Positions 1 through 7,693 of a stretch of DNA of 64,000 nt are shown in pieces. The position numbers were made by a program, and so were the translations under genes. Source of the stretch: an uncultured Bacilli bacterium (GTDB taxonomy: Bacteria; Bacillota_I; Bacilli_A; RF39; UBA660); NCBI GenBank assembly GCA_934101575.1, contig CAKORJ010000001.1, positions 248,001 through 312,000 of the forward strand, given 5' to 3'. The notes under the pieces are model-generated. The model worked only from the letters and a program-made list of their open reading frames with translations. It made no database searches and had not been told where the DNA came from. Position 1 is the first letter of the stretch. Every line of letters starts with the position of its first letter.

Positions 1-276
1 GATAAGAATATGATTAATAAATTTATTAGTGATAGATATAAGGATAAGATTATGTATTCTTGTAATAAAAATGAACATATTATTAATAATTTGTTTTTGA
101 ATGAGATATCTATTTTTACAGTTAAAAATTCTAATATTAGAATAGAAAGTAATATGAATAATCCTGCTTTTTTAGAGGATTTGAGATGTTTAGATCTTCA
201 TTTATTTGTTTGCGATTTTAAAAAGCAGGATTATTTCTTTATTTCTAGGAAGAGAAATAGGAGTGTTCAGAAGTAG
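1..276 (+). CDS. 3' end of an unrecognised gene (partial)
   Basis: The frame is open from the first base of the window to a TAG stop at 274-276, so this is probably the C-terminal part of a gene that begins upstream; the first ATG inside the window is at 10 and has no visible Shine-Dalgarno site. The residues seen (about 91) are rich in Asn, Ile and Lys, with no membrane segment and no motif I recognise. Function unknown. Confidence 0.4.
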   Translation, partial: DKNMINKFISDRYKDKIMYSCNKNEHIINNLFLNEISIFTVKNSNIRIESNMNNPAFLEDLRCLDLHLFVCDFKKQDYFFISRKRNRSVQK

Positions 277-346
277 AATAGATTTACAAACAGTATTGAT
301 AAGATTAGTAAATATGGTATTAAGATAATCAGGAAATAAATATGCT

Positions 347-460
347 ATGATGGAAAATATAAACTTTCTATTTATGATTATCTTGATAGTTTTAGCTTTT
401 TTGTTATATTTTCACTTGCAATATCATAAACTATTTTATAAAATAAGTACATGGAGGTAA
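347..460 (+). CDS. possible 37-residue membrane peptide
   Basis: A short frame begins ATG-ATG and encodes a peptide whose residues 6-22 are almost wholly hydrophobic (one membrane span), followed by a basic tail. Its stop overlaps the Shine-Dalgarno sequence of the yneF-like gene, which would suit translational coupling. The only upstream purine stretch (AGGAAA at 331) is 12 bases from the start, so the start is weakly supported. It could be untranslated leader. Confidence 0.25.
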   Translation: MMENINFLFMIILIVLAFLLYFHLQYHKLFYKISTWR

Positions 461-464
461 TATA

Positions 465-677
465 ATGGGACATGATATATTGATGATAGTTATAGGACTT
501 ATTATTGGTCTTGTGATTGGATTTTTTGTAGCAAGATTTTTTATGCAAAAATATTTAAAGAAAAATCCACCTATTAATGAAGAAATGATTAAAATGATGA
601 TGAGTGGTATGGGAAGAACTCCTACTCAAAAACAAGTTAATCAAGTTATGAAACAAATGCAAAAAATGAATAAATAA
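465..677 (+). CDS. yneF: YneF family small membrane protein (UPF0154)
   Basis: A 70-residue protein with one N-terminal membrane span (about residues 5-25, Gly/Ile/Val rich) followed by a cytoplasmic tail with the family's pattern: NPPINE, then MMMSGMGRTPTQKQVNQ. Length and order fit UPF0154/YneF of Bacillota, a conserved membrane protein of unknown function. GGAGG at 453-457 lies seven bases before the ATG. A bidirectional terminator follows directly, so it ends its transcript. Confidence 0.88.
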   Translation: MGHDILMIVIGLIIGLVIGFFVARFFMQKYLKKNPPINEEMIKMMMSGMGRTPTQKQVNQVMKQMQKMNK

Positions 678-711
678 AAACCAATAGTTTTTTAGATAAC
701 TATTGGTTTTC
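677..711. terminator. bidirectional intrinsic terminator
   Basis: AAAACCAATAGTT pairs with AACTATTGGTTTT (about 13 bp) around a short loop, with T-rich sequence on the + side and A-rich on the other. It sits between the convergent ends of the yneF-like gene and the YhhQ-like gene, whose last codon lies within the stem. Confidence 0.8.
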
Positions 712-1404
712 TTTTGTTTCTTTCTTTTTAGTAGAAGTTTTTTTTGTTTTAGGTTTTTCTGATTTTTTCTTTTCTTCTTTACAGCACTCACATATTTCAT
801 CATTTGTTTTAGTAGCTAATAGAGTAGGAATTAATGAGTTAAAGCATAGTGCATATATTATAATTGCTATTACACTTAATGCATATTGTCCTGTTGCAAG
901 GTTTATTACTTCTGCAAATCTTATTTCTCCTAGATAAGCTAATCCTATGAACAAGAAGCTATCTATTGTTATAGCTATAACTCCTGCTATTAAAAAGTCA
1001 AATCCTTTTTTATTTCCTAGAAAATCATATAATTTGATGTTTATGTATTGTCCTACTATAAATGCTACTATTGATGAGAATAGAATTCTAAAATCTATAT
1101 TGAATAGTTTTTCTAAGCCATCAGAGCCTCCATATACTCCGAATGTTCCAGCAAATCCAAACATAATTCCCATAAATATTAGAGCTATTACTGAGAAGTT
1201 AATTAGTTCAAATACTCTATTTTTTCCATATCTTTCATAAAATAGTACTGCTATAAAGTAGGTGAATGGGTATATCATTGCACTTGCTGTAGCAATCATT
1301 CCTCCAAACTCTATGATTCTGTTTGATAATACATAACATGTTGTGTAGCATGTTACAAATAGAAACATTATGAATACATAATAAAAACTTTTGTCCCTTT
1401 TCAT
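700..1404 (-). CDS. yhhQ: queuosine precursor transporter, YhhQ/VUT family
   Basis: A 234-residue integral membrane protein with about six membrane segments. The early segment with YVLSNRIIEFGG, the FYERYGKNRV loop and the later IDSFLFIGLAYLG segment match the VUT/YhhQ family, which imports queuine or preQ1-type precursors for tRNA queuosine. The C-terminus is unusual: after CECC the last 25 or so residues are nearly all Lys, Glu and Thr, a charged cytoplasmic tail not typical of the family. GGAGG lies just upstream of the ATG. It is a single-gene unit convergent with the yneF-like gene. Confidence 0.85.
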   Translation of the reverse strand: MKRDKSFYYVFIMFLFVTCYTTCYVLSNRIIEFGGMIATASAMIYPFTYFIAVLFYERYGKNRVFELINFSVIALIFMGIMFGFAGTFGVYGGSDGLEKLFNIDFRILFSSIVAFIVGQYINIKLYDFLGNKKGFDFLIAGVIAITIDSFLFIGLAYLGEIRFAEVINLATGQYALSVIAIIIYALCFNSLIPTLLATKTNDEICECCKEEKKKSEKPKTKKTSTKKKETKENQ

Positions 1405-1492
1405 TACTTTCCCTCCTAGTATAAATTATAAAAGAAATAGGATAATAAAACAAGATTAAAATAAAAAAACTTGTAAAAAATTATGTCAAAAC

Positions 1493-1521
1493 TTGACTTT
1501 TTGGTATAAAAATGATAAAAT
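1493..1521 (+). promoter_or_regulatory. sigma-A type promoter
   Basis: TTGACT at 1493-1498, a 17-base spacer and TAAAAT at 1516-1521, about 28 bases before the ATG at 1550. It would drive the two unknown genes that follow. Confidence 0.6.
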
Positions 1522-1549
1522 AATAGGAAATTTTTAAGGAGGAATAAAA

Positions 1550-1957
1550 ATGAATAAAGAAGAGGTAACTGCACTAGCAGTAATTGATGATGAAAAGATT
1601 ATTGAGGAAACAGATAGATTAAAAAAACTTAAGAGAGCGAAAGAAATGCTTGAGGGTTTAAGTCCTATACAAAAGAAGATATTTTCTTTGTATGAATGTA
1701 TCGTTACTGAAAAGATGACTACACATGAGTATAAGGAAAGTTTAAAGTCTCAAATTGAAAAGTGTAAATCATTTGATAAAGCTAATAAGTTAAGAACTAA
1801 AGAATGTGCAATTAAGGAATATGAACGTGAAGTAATTGCTATGGAATTTGGTAAAAATGATGTTATTAGAGATAAGGATGGAGTTATTGATGTTGAACTT
1901 TATGATTCTTTGTTAGAAATAGAAGATGATGGAAACTCTAAATCTAGAGTTATATAA
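1550..1957 (+). CDS. hypothetical protein, helical and charged
   Basis: A 135-residue protein with a strong Shine-Dalgarno (AAGGAGGA) and a good upstream promoter, so very likely expressed. It is rich in Lys and Glu, predicted mostly helical, with no signal peptide or membrane span; residues 20-110 could form a coiled coil. The segment LSPIQKKIFSLYE resembles a short helix-turn element but I recognise no family. It is followed 18 bases later by a second unknown gene, and the two probably form an operon ending at a terminator. Confidence 0.7.
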   Translation: MNKEEVTALAVIDDEKIIEETDRLKKLKRAKEMLEGLSPIQKKIFSLYECIVTEKMTTHEYKESLKSQIEKCKSFDKANKLRTKECAIKEYEREVIAMEFGKNDVIRDKDGVIDVELYDSLLEIEDDGNSKSRVI

Positions 1958-1975
1958 TGAGGGGGTGAATGATTA

Positions 1976-2473
1976 ATGGCTAAAATTATATTAGGAAGTA
2001 CTAGTAAAGAAAAAGGTAAAAAGTTAAAGTCAGATGGAAAGAGAATAAAGAAAATGGCTGAAAGTTACATATCTCGTGAAGAGGGACAAAAGTTAATCGA
2101 TGATTCTTTAAAGAAAAAAACTGAATCAGAACAATTAGAGGATACTTTAAATAAAAAGTGTGTTTCTGATGATAATGAGGTTTATGATTTATTTGTTGCT
2201 AAAGCGAAAAAAGATGCATGTAATGCTCAGGAAGATAACTTTAGGAGTTATATATATGATGATACAGAATTGTCTAATAGTGATAGATTAAATAGAATTC
2301 TTGAGGTTTATGAAGCAATTGAACAATTTGGTCTTAGTGAAAGAGATAATTTAAAAGTTTTTAAAAAATGTCTTACTTCTGATGATGTATATAGTTTAGT
2401 AGAATGTGCTTGTATTGAAAAAGAAAAAGGTTATGATAGAGCGCGTGAAAGTTTTGGAAAAACAAGAAGATAG
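1976..2473 (+). CDS. hypothetical protein, charged, co-transcribed with its neighbour
   Basis: A 165-residue soluble protein, Lys/Asp/Glu rich and probably helical, with no recognised motif. The start at 1976 follows a GAGGGGG site; the nearby ATG at 1969 is in a frame that stops at once. The N-terminal 40 residues are strongly basic (many KK pairs), the rest acidic, so it could bind nucleic acid or another protein, but this is a guess. Its 3' end overlaps a terminator. Confidence 0.68.
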   Translation: MAKIILGSTSKEKGKKLKSDGKRIKKMAESYISREEGQKLIDDSLKKKTESEQLEDTLNKKCVSDDNEVYDLFVAKAKKDACNAQEDNFRSYIYDDTELSNSDRLNRILEVYEAIEQFGLSERDNLKVFKKCLTSDDVYSLVECACIEKEKGYDRARESFGKTRR

Positions 2474-2504
2474 TTATTTTAGTAATAATAATTATCTTTT
2501 TTTA
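2467..2504 (+). terminator. intrinsic terminator
   Basis: AAGATAGTTATT (2467-2478) pairs with AATAATTATCTT (2487-2498), 12 bp with one G-U pair, followed by a run of seven or more T. It overlaps the stop codon of the preceding gene. Confidence 0.8.
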
Positions 2505-2541
2505 TTTATATAAATGTGTTAGAATAAGTTTGGTGATATAA

Positions 2542-4344
2542 ATGGATAAAACGCATATTAGAAATTTTAGCATAATTGCTCATATCGATCATGGAAAAAG
2601 TACTATTGCTGATAGAATACTTGAGCTTACTCATGCTGTTGATAAAAGAGATATGAAGGCTCAAGCTCTTGATACTATGGAACTTGAAAGAGAACGTGGG
2701 ATTACTATAAAACTTAATGCTGTTTCTTTAAAATATAATTATAAGGGGGAAGAGTATTTATATAATTTAATAGATACTCCTGGTCATGTTGATTTTACTT
2801 ATGAAGTTAGTAGATCTCTTGCGGCATGTGAGGGGGCTATACTTGTTGTTGATGCAACTCAGGGAATTGAAGCTCAAACTCTTGCTAATTTGTATCTTGC
2901 TATGGATAATAATTTAGAGATAATACCAATTATAAATAAGATAGATTTACCTAATGCTGAACCTGAGAGAGTTACTAAGGAAATAGTGGATACTCTTGGT
3001 TTTAAGGAAGAAGATATTATTTTATGCTCTGCTAAGGAGGGAATAGGAATAGATAAGCTTTTAGAAAGAGTAGCAGAGGTCATACCTTGTCCTAAAGATA
3101 TATATGAAAATGATGATCTTAGTGCTCTTATTTTTGATAGTTATTTTGATTCTTATAAGGGTGTAGTACTTTCAATTAGAATTATGAATGGTTCTTTAAA
3201 AGTTGGAGATAAAATAAAGATGATGAAGACTGGGGCTAGCTATGAAGTTATATCTCTCGGTGTTCATACTCCTAAAGAGGTACAGAAAAAAGAACTTAAT
3301 TCTGGAGAGGTTGGTTTTCTTACCGCTTCTATTAAGAGTATAAGTGATGTTAGAGTTGGGGATACTATTACACATTTAGACAATCCATGTAAAGAAGCTC
3401 TTTCTGGATATAAGGAAATTAAACCTTTTGTTTATTGCGGACTTTATCCTATCGACTCTAAGAAATATGAGGATTTAAAAGAGTCTCTTGAAAAACTAAA
3501 ACTTAACGATGCTTCTCTTGAGTATTCTCCAGAAGTATCTAAGGCTCTTGGCTTTGGTTTTAGATGTGGTTTTTTAGGACTTCTACATATGGATATAACT
3601 AGAGAGAGAATAGAACGTGAGTTTAAAATAGATATGATTGCTACCTCTCCTTCAGTAATTTATGAAGTAACTAAAACAAATGGTGAAAAGATACAAGTTG
3701 ATAGTCCTGCTAAAATGCCGGAAAAGGTTAATATAAAAGAAATAACTGAACCTTATATAAAGGCTTCAATATTTTCTCCAGAGAAATATATTGGACCAAT
3801 TATGGAACTTTGTCAAAGTAAAAGAGGCACTTATTTAGGACTTGAATATATAGATAAGACTAGGGTTAATATTATTTATGAACTTCCACTTTCGGAAATA
3901 GTTTATGACTTTTTTAATAAACTCAAGAGTGCTACTAAAGGATATGCTTCTTTTGATTATGAGGTAATTGGAGACAAACCTAGTGATTTAGTTAAAATGG
4001 ATATTCTTCTTAATGGCGAAGTTGTAGATGCTCTTTCGATAATAGTACATAAGGATTTTGCTTATCAAAGAGGAAAAACTATTACAGAAAATTTAAAGAA
4101 GGTAATACCTAGACAAATGTTTGAGGTTCCTGTTCAAGCTGCTATTGGTAATAAAGTAATAGCTAGAGAGACAGTTAAAGCTATGAGAAAGGATGTTCTT
4201 GCTAAGTGTTATGGCGGGGATGTTTCTAGAAAGAGAAAACTTCTTGAAAAGCAAAAAGAAGGTAAGAAAAAGATGAAGATGATAGGATCAGTAGAACTTC
4301 CTAGTGAGGCTTTCCTATCAATACTTAAAGTTGATGAAGATTAG
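2542..4344 (+). CDS. lepA: elongation factor 4 (LepA)
   Basis: A 600-residue translational GTPase, the usual length for EF4, which back-translocates stalled ribosomes. The G motifs are intact: AHIDHGKST at residues 13-21, DTPGH at 78-82, NKID at 132-135. Domains II and III and the EF-G-like domain V follow, then the LepA-specific C-terminal domain with the basic RKRKLLEKQKEGKKKMK stretch. The start has a GGTGAT site. It is followed after one base by the Shine-Dalgarno of the SpoIIID-like gene and then by hemW; lepA next to hemW is the common Bacillota arrangement. Confidence 0.98.
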   Translation: MDKTHIRNFSIIAHIDHGKSTIADRILELTHAVDKRDMKAQALDTMELERERGITIKLNAVSLKYNYKGEEYLYNLIDTPGHVDFTYEVSRSLAACEGAILVVDATQGIEAQTLANLYLAMDNNLEIIPIINKIDLPNAEPERVTKEIVDTLGFKEEDIILCSAKEGIGIDKLLERVAEVIPCPKDIYENDDLSALIFDSYFDSYKGVVLSIRIMNGSLKVGDKIKMMKTGASYEVISLGVHTPKEVQKKELNSGEVGFLTASIKSISDVRVGDTITHLDNPCKEALSGYKEIKPFVYCGLYPIDSKKYEDLKESLEKLKLNDASLEYSPEVSKALGFGFRCGFLGLLHMDITRERIEREFKIDMIATSPSVIYEVTKTNGEKIQVDSPAKMPEKVNIKEITEPYIKASIFSPEKYIGPIMELCQSKRGTYLGLEYIDKTRVNIIYELPLSEIVYDFFNKLKSATKGYASFDYEVIGDKPSDLVKMDILLNGEVVDALSIIVHKDFAYQRGKTITENLKKVIPRQMFEVPVQAAIGNKVIARETVKAMRKDVLAKCYGGDVSRKRKLLEKQKEGKKKMKMIGSVELPSEAFLSILKVDED

Positions 4345-4355
4345 GAGTGATAAAA

Positions 4356-4802
4356 ATGGCATCAAAAATAAGTGATGACGAAAGGGAAAGAAGAATATAT
4401 TTAGTTGGAACTTTTTTTCTAGAGGAAAAGTCTAGTATTAGAAAAACTGCAGCATTTTTTACTGAAAACTTTTTTTCGATAAGTTCTGCGACTGTACATG
4501 ATTATTTAAATAGATTTATAAATAAATATCCTAATACTAAAGAACAAATTTTAAGTATTATAGAATCTAATAAAGAAGATAGCATTGAAAAACACGAAGT
4601 AAGGGAAAGAGTATTAAAAAATCTAAAACTTGCTCTTAGTGGTTATACAGTCGAGGAAATAAGTGTTAGGACTAATACAAGTTATTGGACAGTATATAGG
4701 GATTTAAGAGAACGTCTTCCTAAAATTGATGAAGAATATTATAAACAAGTGGTACTACTACTTAATGAGAATAAAGAAAGAAATTTAAGACATGGTAAAT
4801 AG
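4356..4802 (+). CDS. spoIIID: SpoIIID-like sporulation regulator with two HTH domains
   Basis: A 148-residue DNA-binding protein. The second half (about residues 75-145) looks like the whole of SpoIIID: a helix-turn-helix ending in TVYRDLRERLPKID, then LLLNENKERNLRHGK, matching the STVHKDLTERLPEIN and LRGG parts of the Bacillus protein. The first half (residues 6-65) has a second, more diverged copy (SIRKTAAFF, SSATVHDYL). Bacillus SpoIIID has about 93 residues and one such domain. I chose ATG 4356 over GTG 4347 because GGAG at 4344-4347 is eight bases before it. It sits between lepA and hemW, overlapping hemW by 11 bases. In Bacillus, SpoIIID acts in the mother cell during sporulation. Confidence 0.8.
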   Translation: MASKISDDERERRIYLVGTFFLEEKSSIRKTAAFFTENFFSISSATVHDYLNRFINKYPNTKEQILSIIESNKEDSIEKHEVRERVLKNLKLALSGYTVEEISVRTNTSYWTVYRDLRERLPKIDEEYYKQVVLLLNENKERNLRHGK

Positions 4803-5862
4803 TTTATATATTCATATTCCTTTTTGTAGAAGCATTTGTTCTTATTGTGATTTTTGTAAGATGTATTATAATGAGAAATATGTAAAGAGTTATTTAACCT
4901 CTTTAGAAAAAGAGGTTTGCTCATTATATAAGGGGGATACTTTAAAAACAATCTATATAGGCGGAGGGACTCCTTCTTGTCTTGATAAACTGCATCTGAA
5001 TAAACTTTTTCTAATTATTAAGAGGTTTATTCTTGCTGATGATATAGAGTTTACTTTTGAATGTAATATAGAAGATATTAATGAAGATTTATTGCTTTTC
5101 TTAAAGAAAAATGGCGTTAACAGATTATCTATAGGGATAGAATCTTTTAATGAAAAGCTTTTAAGAGTTTTAGGAAGAGATTATTCTAGCGATATAATAA
5201 ATGATAAGATAATTCTTGCTCAAAAGTTCTTTTCTAATATAAATGTTGATTTAATATATGGTATAAATGGAGAAAGCTTAAATGATTTGAAAGAAGAACT
5301 TAATAAGTTTATCTTACTTGGTGTTAATCATATTTCTATATATAGTTTGATACTTGAAGATAATACTATGTTAAAGATTAATAATTATAAAGAGATAGAT
5401 GAAGATTTAAACAGAGATATGTATGACTATATAGTAGAGTTTTTAGAAAGTAAGGGATATATCCAATATGAGATTAGCAATTTTTCTAAAAAGGGATATG
5501 AATCAAAGCATAATTTAACATATTGGAATAATGATAGATACTATGGGTTTGGACTTGGTGCTTCTGGATATATTGAAAATATTAGATATACTAATACTAG
5601 AAGTTTAAGTAAATATATAAGTGGTAACTATATCTCTTTTAAAGAAGATGTTAACTCAAAGACTGATATGGAAAACTTTATGATACTTGGTCTTAGAAAG
5701 ATTAAAGGGGTATCTAACAATGAATTTAAGAGAAGGTTTAATAAGGATATAAAGGATGTATTTGATGTTAGTAAACTGGAATATAAAGGGGATTATTATT
5801 TTATAGGAAGGAACAATATTTATATTTCTAATTATATTTTAGAGGATTTTATAGATATTTAA
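4792..5862 (+). CDS. hemW: HemW-like radical SAM protein (heme chaperone family)
   Basis: A 356-residue radical SAM protein. The N-terminal cluster site CRSICSYCDFC (Cys 12, 16, 19, plus 22) binds the 4Fe-4S cluster, IGGGTPS is the SAM-binding glycine motif, and HNLTYW is the HNxxYW sequence that separates HemW from the coproporphyrinogen oxidase HemN. HemW delivers heme to respiratory proteins. No heme synthesis or respiratory gene is visible here, so its client is unclear. The start overlaps the end of the SpoIIID-like gene, which suggests translational coupling. Confidence 0.92.
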   Translation: MVNSLYIHIPFCRSICSYCDFCKMYYNEKYVKSYLTSLEKEVCSLYKGDTLKTIYIGGGTPSCLDKLHLNKLFLIIKRFILADDIEFTFECNIEDINEDLLLFLKKNGVNRLSIGIESFNEKLLRVLGRDYSSDIINDKIILAQKFFSNINVDLIYGINGESLNDLKEELNKFILLGVNHISIYSLILEDNTMLKINNYKEIDEDLNRDMYDYIVEFLESKGYIQYEISNFSKKGYESKHNLTYWNNDRYYGFGLGASGYIENIRYTNTRSLSKYISGNYISFKEDVNSKTDMENFMILGLRKIKGVSNNEFKRRFNKDIKDVFDVSKLEYKGDYYFIGRNNIYISNYILEDFIDI

Positions 5863-5868
5863 GTAATT

Positions 5869-6288
5869 ATGAGTAGTTTAGACAATGTGTATTTGAAAAA
5901 AGAAAGTGATAATCCTAACGCTGTGTATGTTTATTTAAAAGATCTTAATAAAGATGATATTATTCTTTTAAGGGAAATAGATACTACTAGTGATGAGATT
6001 AATGTAATTAGTAGTAAGAAAGACTCCTTTAATGATGAATATGTTTCTATCAAGAACTTGATAAATGAAGATAACTATATTGGAGAGACTGGGTATTATA
6101 AAGATATGTTTGAAATTGAAAAATATCTTTATTCCACTTTTATTGTTATGTATAGAAGTGATGATTATGAGCTTTTATATGATACTTTTAGAGATAAGTA
6201 TTTTGTTAATGTTTGTTTTTATAGTAAAGATAGTTTTATTCCAATTAATGTTGTAAAAGATAATGAACCAAAAGTTTATAAGTTGTAG
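5869..6288 (+). CDS. hypothetical protein
   Basis: A 139-residue soluble, acidic protein rich in Tyr, Asp and Lys. I see no signal peptide, membrane span or known motif. It starts six bases after the hemW stop without a clear Shine-Dalgarno, so it is probably translated by coupling to hemW. It ends in a terminator shared with the convergent membrane protein gene. Confidence 0.6.
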   Translation: MSSLDNVYLKKESDNPNAVYVYLKDLNKDDIILLREIDTTSDEINVISSKKDSFNDEYVSIKNLINEDNYIGETGYYKDMFEIEKYLYSTFIVMYRSDDYELLYDTFRDKYFVNVCFYSKDSFIPINVVKDNEPKVYKL

Positions 6289-6305
6289 TATTTATAGACT
6301 TTTTT
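6270..6305. terminator. bidirectional terminator between convergent genes
   Basis: AAAAGTTTATAA (6270-6281) pairs with TTATAGACTTTT (6292-6303), 12 bp with one G-U, followed by T on both strands. It closes the lepA-hemW unit on the + strand and the small membrane protein gene on the - strand. Confidence 0.75.
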
Positions 6306-6678
6306 CTTTTGGATTATCTTCTTTTTTATTTATACCTATCATGGAGCCTATTATTGATATAGTTATTACTATTAAATAATAAAGTAAATTGGATATGTTT
6401 ATGTTTTGATTGAATGCTAGAAATGATATTATATAAAATAATAGGGTTGTAATTATTCCATATTTTAATCCTTCTATATAACCTTTATGTTGTGTTTGTT
6501 TTCCTAGAATGTATGCTCCTGTAAATATGGATATAGATGACATTATAATTAATAATAGTTTATATATGTTTATGTTTATTAGATTAAAATAGTTTAAAGT
6601 GTTTAGAAAAAAACTAAATATTAAGATTAGTCCTAATGTTATACCTATACATTTTGAATATTTTTTAATTTTATTCAT
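6292..6678 (-). CDS. TIGR04086 family membrane protein (YrzE-like)
   Basis: A 128-residue protein with four hydrophobic spans. The central segment with GAYILGKQTQHKGYIEGLKYG and the final IIGSMIGIN segment fit the pattern of the TIGR04086/YrzE family of small four-span membrane proteins, common in sporulating Bacillota and of unknown function. I place the start at ATG 6678, eight bases after AGGTGAT, rather than at GTG 6687. It is divergent from the pilus operon. Confidence 0.65.
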   Translation of the reverse strand: MNKIKKYSKCIGITLGLILIFSFFLNTLNYFNLININIYKLLLIIMSSISIFTGAYILGKQTQHKGYIEGLKYGIITTLLFYIISFLAFNQNINISNLLYYLIVITISIIGSMIGINKKEDNPKEKSL

Positions 6679-6730
6679 TTTTATCACCTAATAATTTATA
6701 TGTAAAGCTAATAAATAATAGTAATATTGA

Positions 6731-6759
6731 TTGACAATTTTCTTGTTTTTTTATAAAAT
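6731..6759 (+). promoter_or_regulatory. promoter of the Tad/Flp pilus operon
   Basis: Consensus TTGACA at 6731-6736, 17-base spacer, TAAAAT at 6754-6759, followed by an AGGTGAGG ribosome site before the Flp pilin ATG at 6785. A single strong promoter for the seven-gene operon. Confidence 0.7.
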
Positions 6760-6784
6760 TATTATAGGAGAATAGGTGAGGTAG

Positions 6785-7003
6785 ATGAAAAGAGTAAATA
6801 ACAAAGGTCAAACTCTTGTTGAATATGTATTAATTATTGCTCTTATTAGTGTTATTGCTATTTCTTTAGTAACACTTTTAGGAGGATATCTTAAGGATTC
6901 TATTACTAAGTCTTCTTGTGAACTTGTTGGAGAAGTTTATGTTAAGGGTGATAAATCTGGGGAAGGACATTGTGTTGATCCAAATGAAAATAAAGATAAA
7001 TAA
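6785..7003 (+). CDS. flp: Flp/type IVb pilin
   Basis: A 72-residue prepilin. The short basic leader MKRVNNKG is followed by QTLVEYVLIIALI, the class-III prepilin site: cleavage after Gly8, Glu at mature position 5, then a hydrophobic helix of about 25 residues. This is the major pilin subunit of a tight-adherence (Tad) pilus. Two Cys (residues 40 and 60) could form a disulfide in the exposed tail. It heads the operon and overlaps the next gene by 20 bases. No prepilin peptidase (TadV) is in the window, so it must be encoded elsewhere. Confidence 0.88.
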   Translation: MKRVNNKGQTLVEYVLIIALISVIAISLVTLLGGYLKDSITKSSCELVGEVYVKGDKSGEGHCVDPNENKDK

Positions 7004-7334
7004 TAAAGCTCAAGCTTTGGTGGAATTTGTTATAATTTTACCTATTATTATGATGGTTCTTTTTATAGTTATAGATTTTTCTAATATATTTTATCAAAAA
7101 AATCACTTAGAAGGTATTGTTAATGATGTGGTGGAATATAAGGAAAATGGTAAGTCAAATAAATATATAAAGAATGCTATTAATGATGATAAGATTACTA
7201 TTTCGTATAAACCTTTAGGGGATAAGCTTAATATTAGAATAAATAAGAAGATTAATTTGATTACTCCATTTTCATCACTTTTCTTTGATAATCCTTTTGT
7301 GATTAAGACTGAAAGGACTATTCTTTATGAATAA
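6984..7334 (+). CDS. tadE: TadE-like pseudopilin
   Basis: A 116-residue protein beginning with a prepilin-like signal, KINNKAQALVEFVIILPII, where Glu follows the presumed cleavage site and a single hydrophobic helix spans about residues 12-33. The remaining 80 residues are a small extracytoplasmic domain. The first in-frame ATG of this frame lies further upstream (6918), but the start at 6984 puts the signal at the N-terminus as in TadE. It overlaps flp and the next gene, implying coupled translation. Confidence 0.78.
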   Translation: MKIKINNKAQALVEFVIILPIIMMVLFIVIDFSNIFYQKNHLEGIVNDVVEYKENGKSNKYIKNAINDDKITISYKPLGDKLNIRINKKINLITPFSSLFFDNPFVIKTERTILYE

Positions 7335-7692
7335 TAAAGGTCAAACTCTTGTTTTATTTGTTGTTTTAATTCCTCTTATGCTTGCTTTATTTGCATTTGT
7401 TATTGATTCAGCTTATATTGTTAGAAAAGATACTGAACTTGAGGGAATTGCTACTTCTTCTCTTAAGAGTGTTATAAAGGATAATAAAAGTATCAGTGAG
7501 GTAAAACAAGTTATAAAGAAGAATGATAATAATATTGAGATTATTTCTTTTGATGATAGTAGTATTCATTTAAAGAATAAGATAAATCCTATTTTTGGTA
7601 AAGTTGTAGGTTATGATAAGTATAATCTTGAAGTGGAACTTTATGGTGGATATGAGAATGGTAAACTTATTATAGAAGAAAAGGGGAAATAA
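7327..7692 (+). CDS. TadE/TadG-like minor pseudopilin
   Basis: A 121-residue protein whose N-terminus MNNKGQTLVLFVVLIPLML copies the Flp processing site (Gly then Gln-Thr-Leu-Val), though the Glu at +5 is replaced by Leu. One membrane helix, then a small outer domain with alternating charged residues. Its size is closer to TadE than to the large TadG of proteobacteria. It lies between TadE and TadZ with overlapping ends, consistent with a minor pilus component. Confidence 0.7.
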   Translation: MNNKGQTLVLFVVLIPLMLALFAFVIDSAYIVRKDTELEGIATSSLKSVIKDNKSISEVKQVIKKNDNNIEIISFDDSSIHLKNKINPIFGKVVGYDKYNLEVELYGGYENGKLIIEEKGK

Positions 7693-7693
7693 T

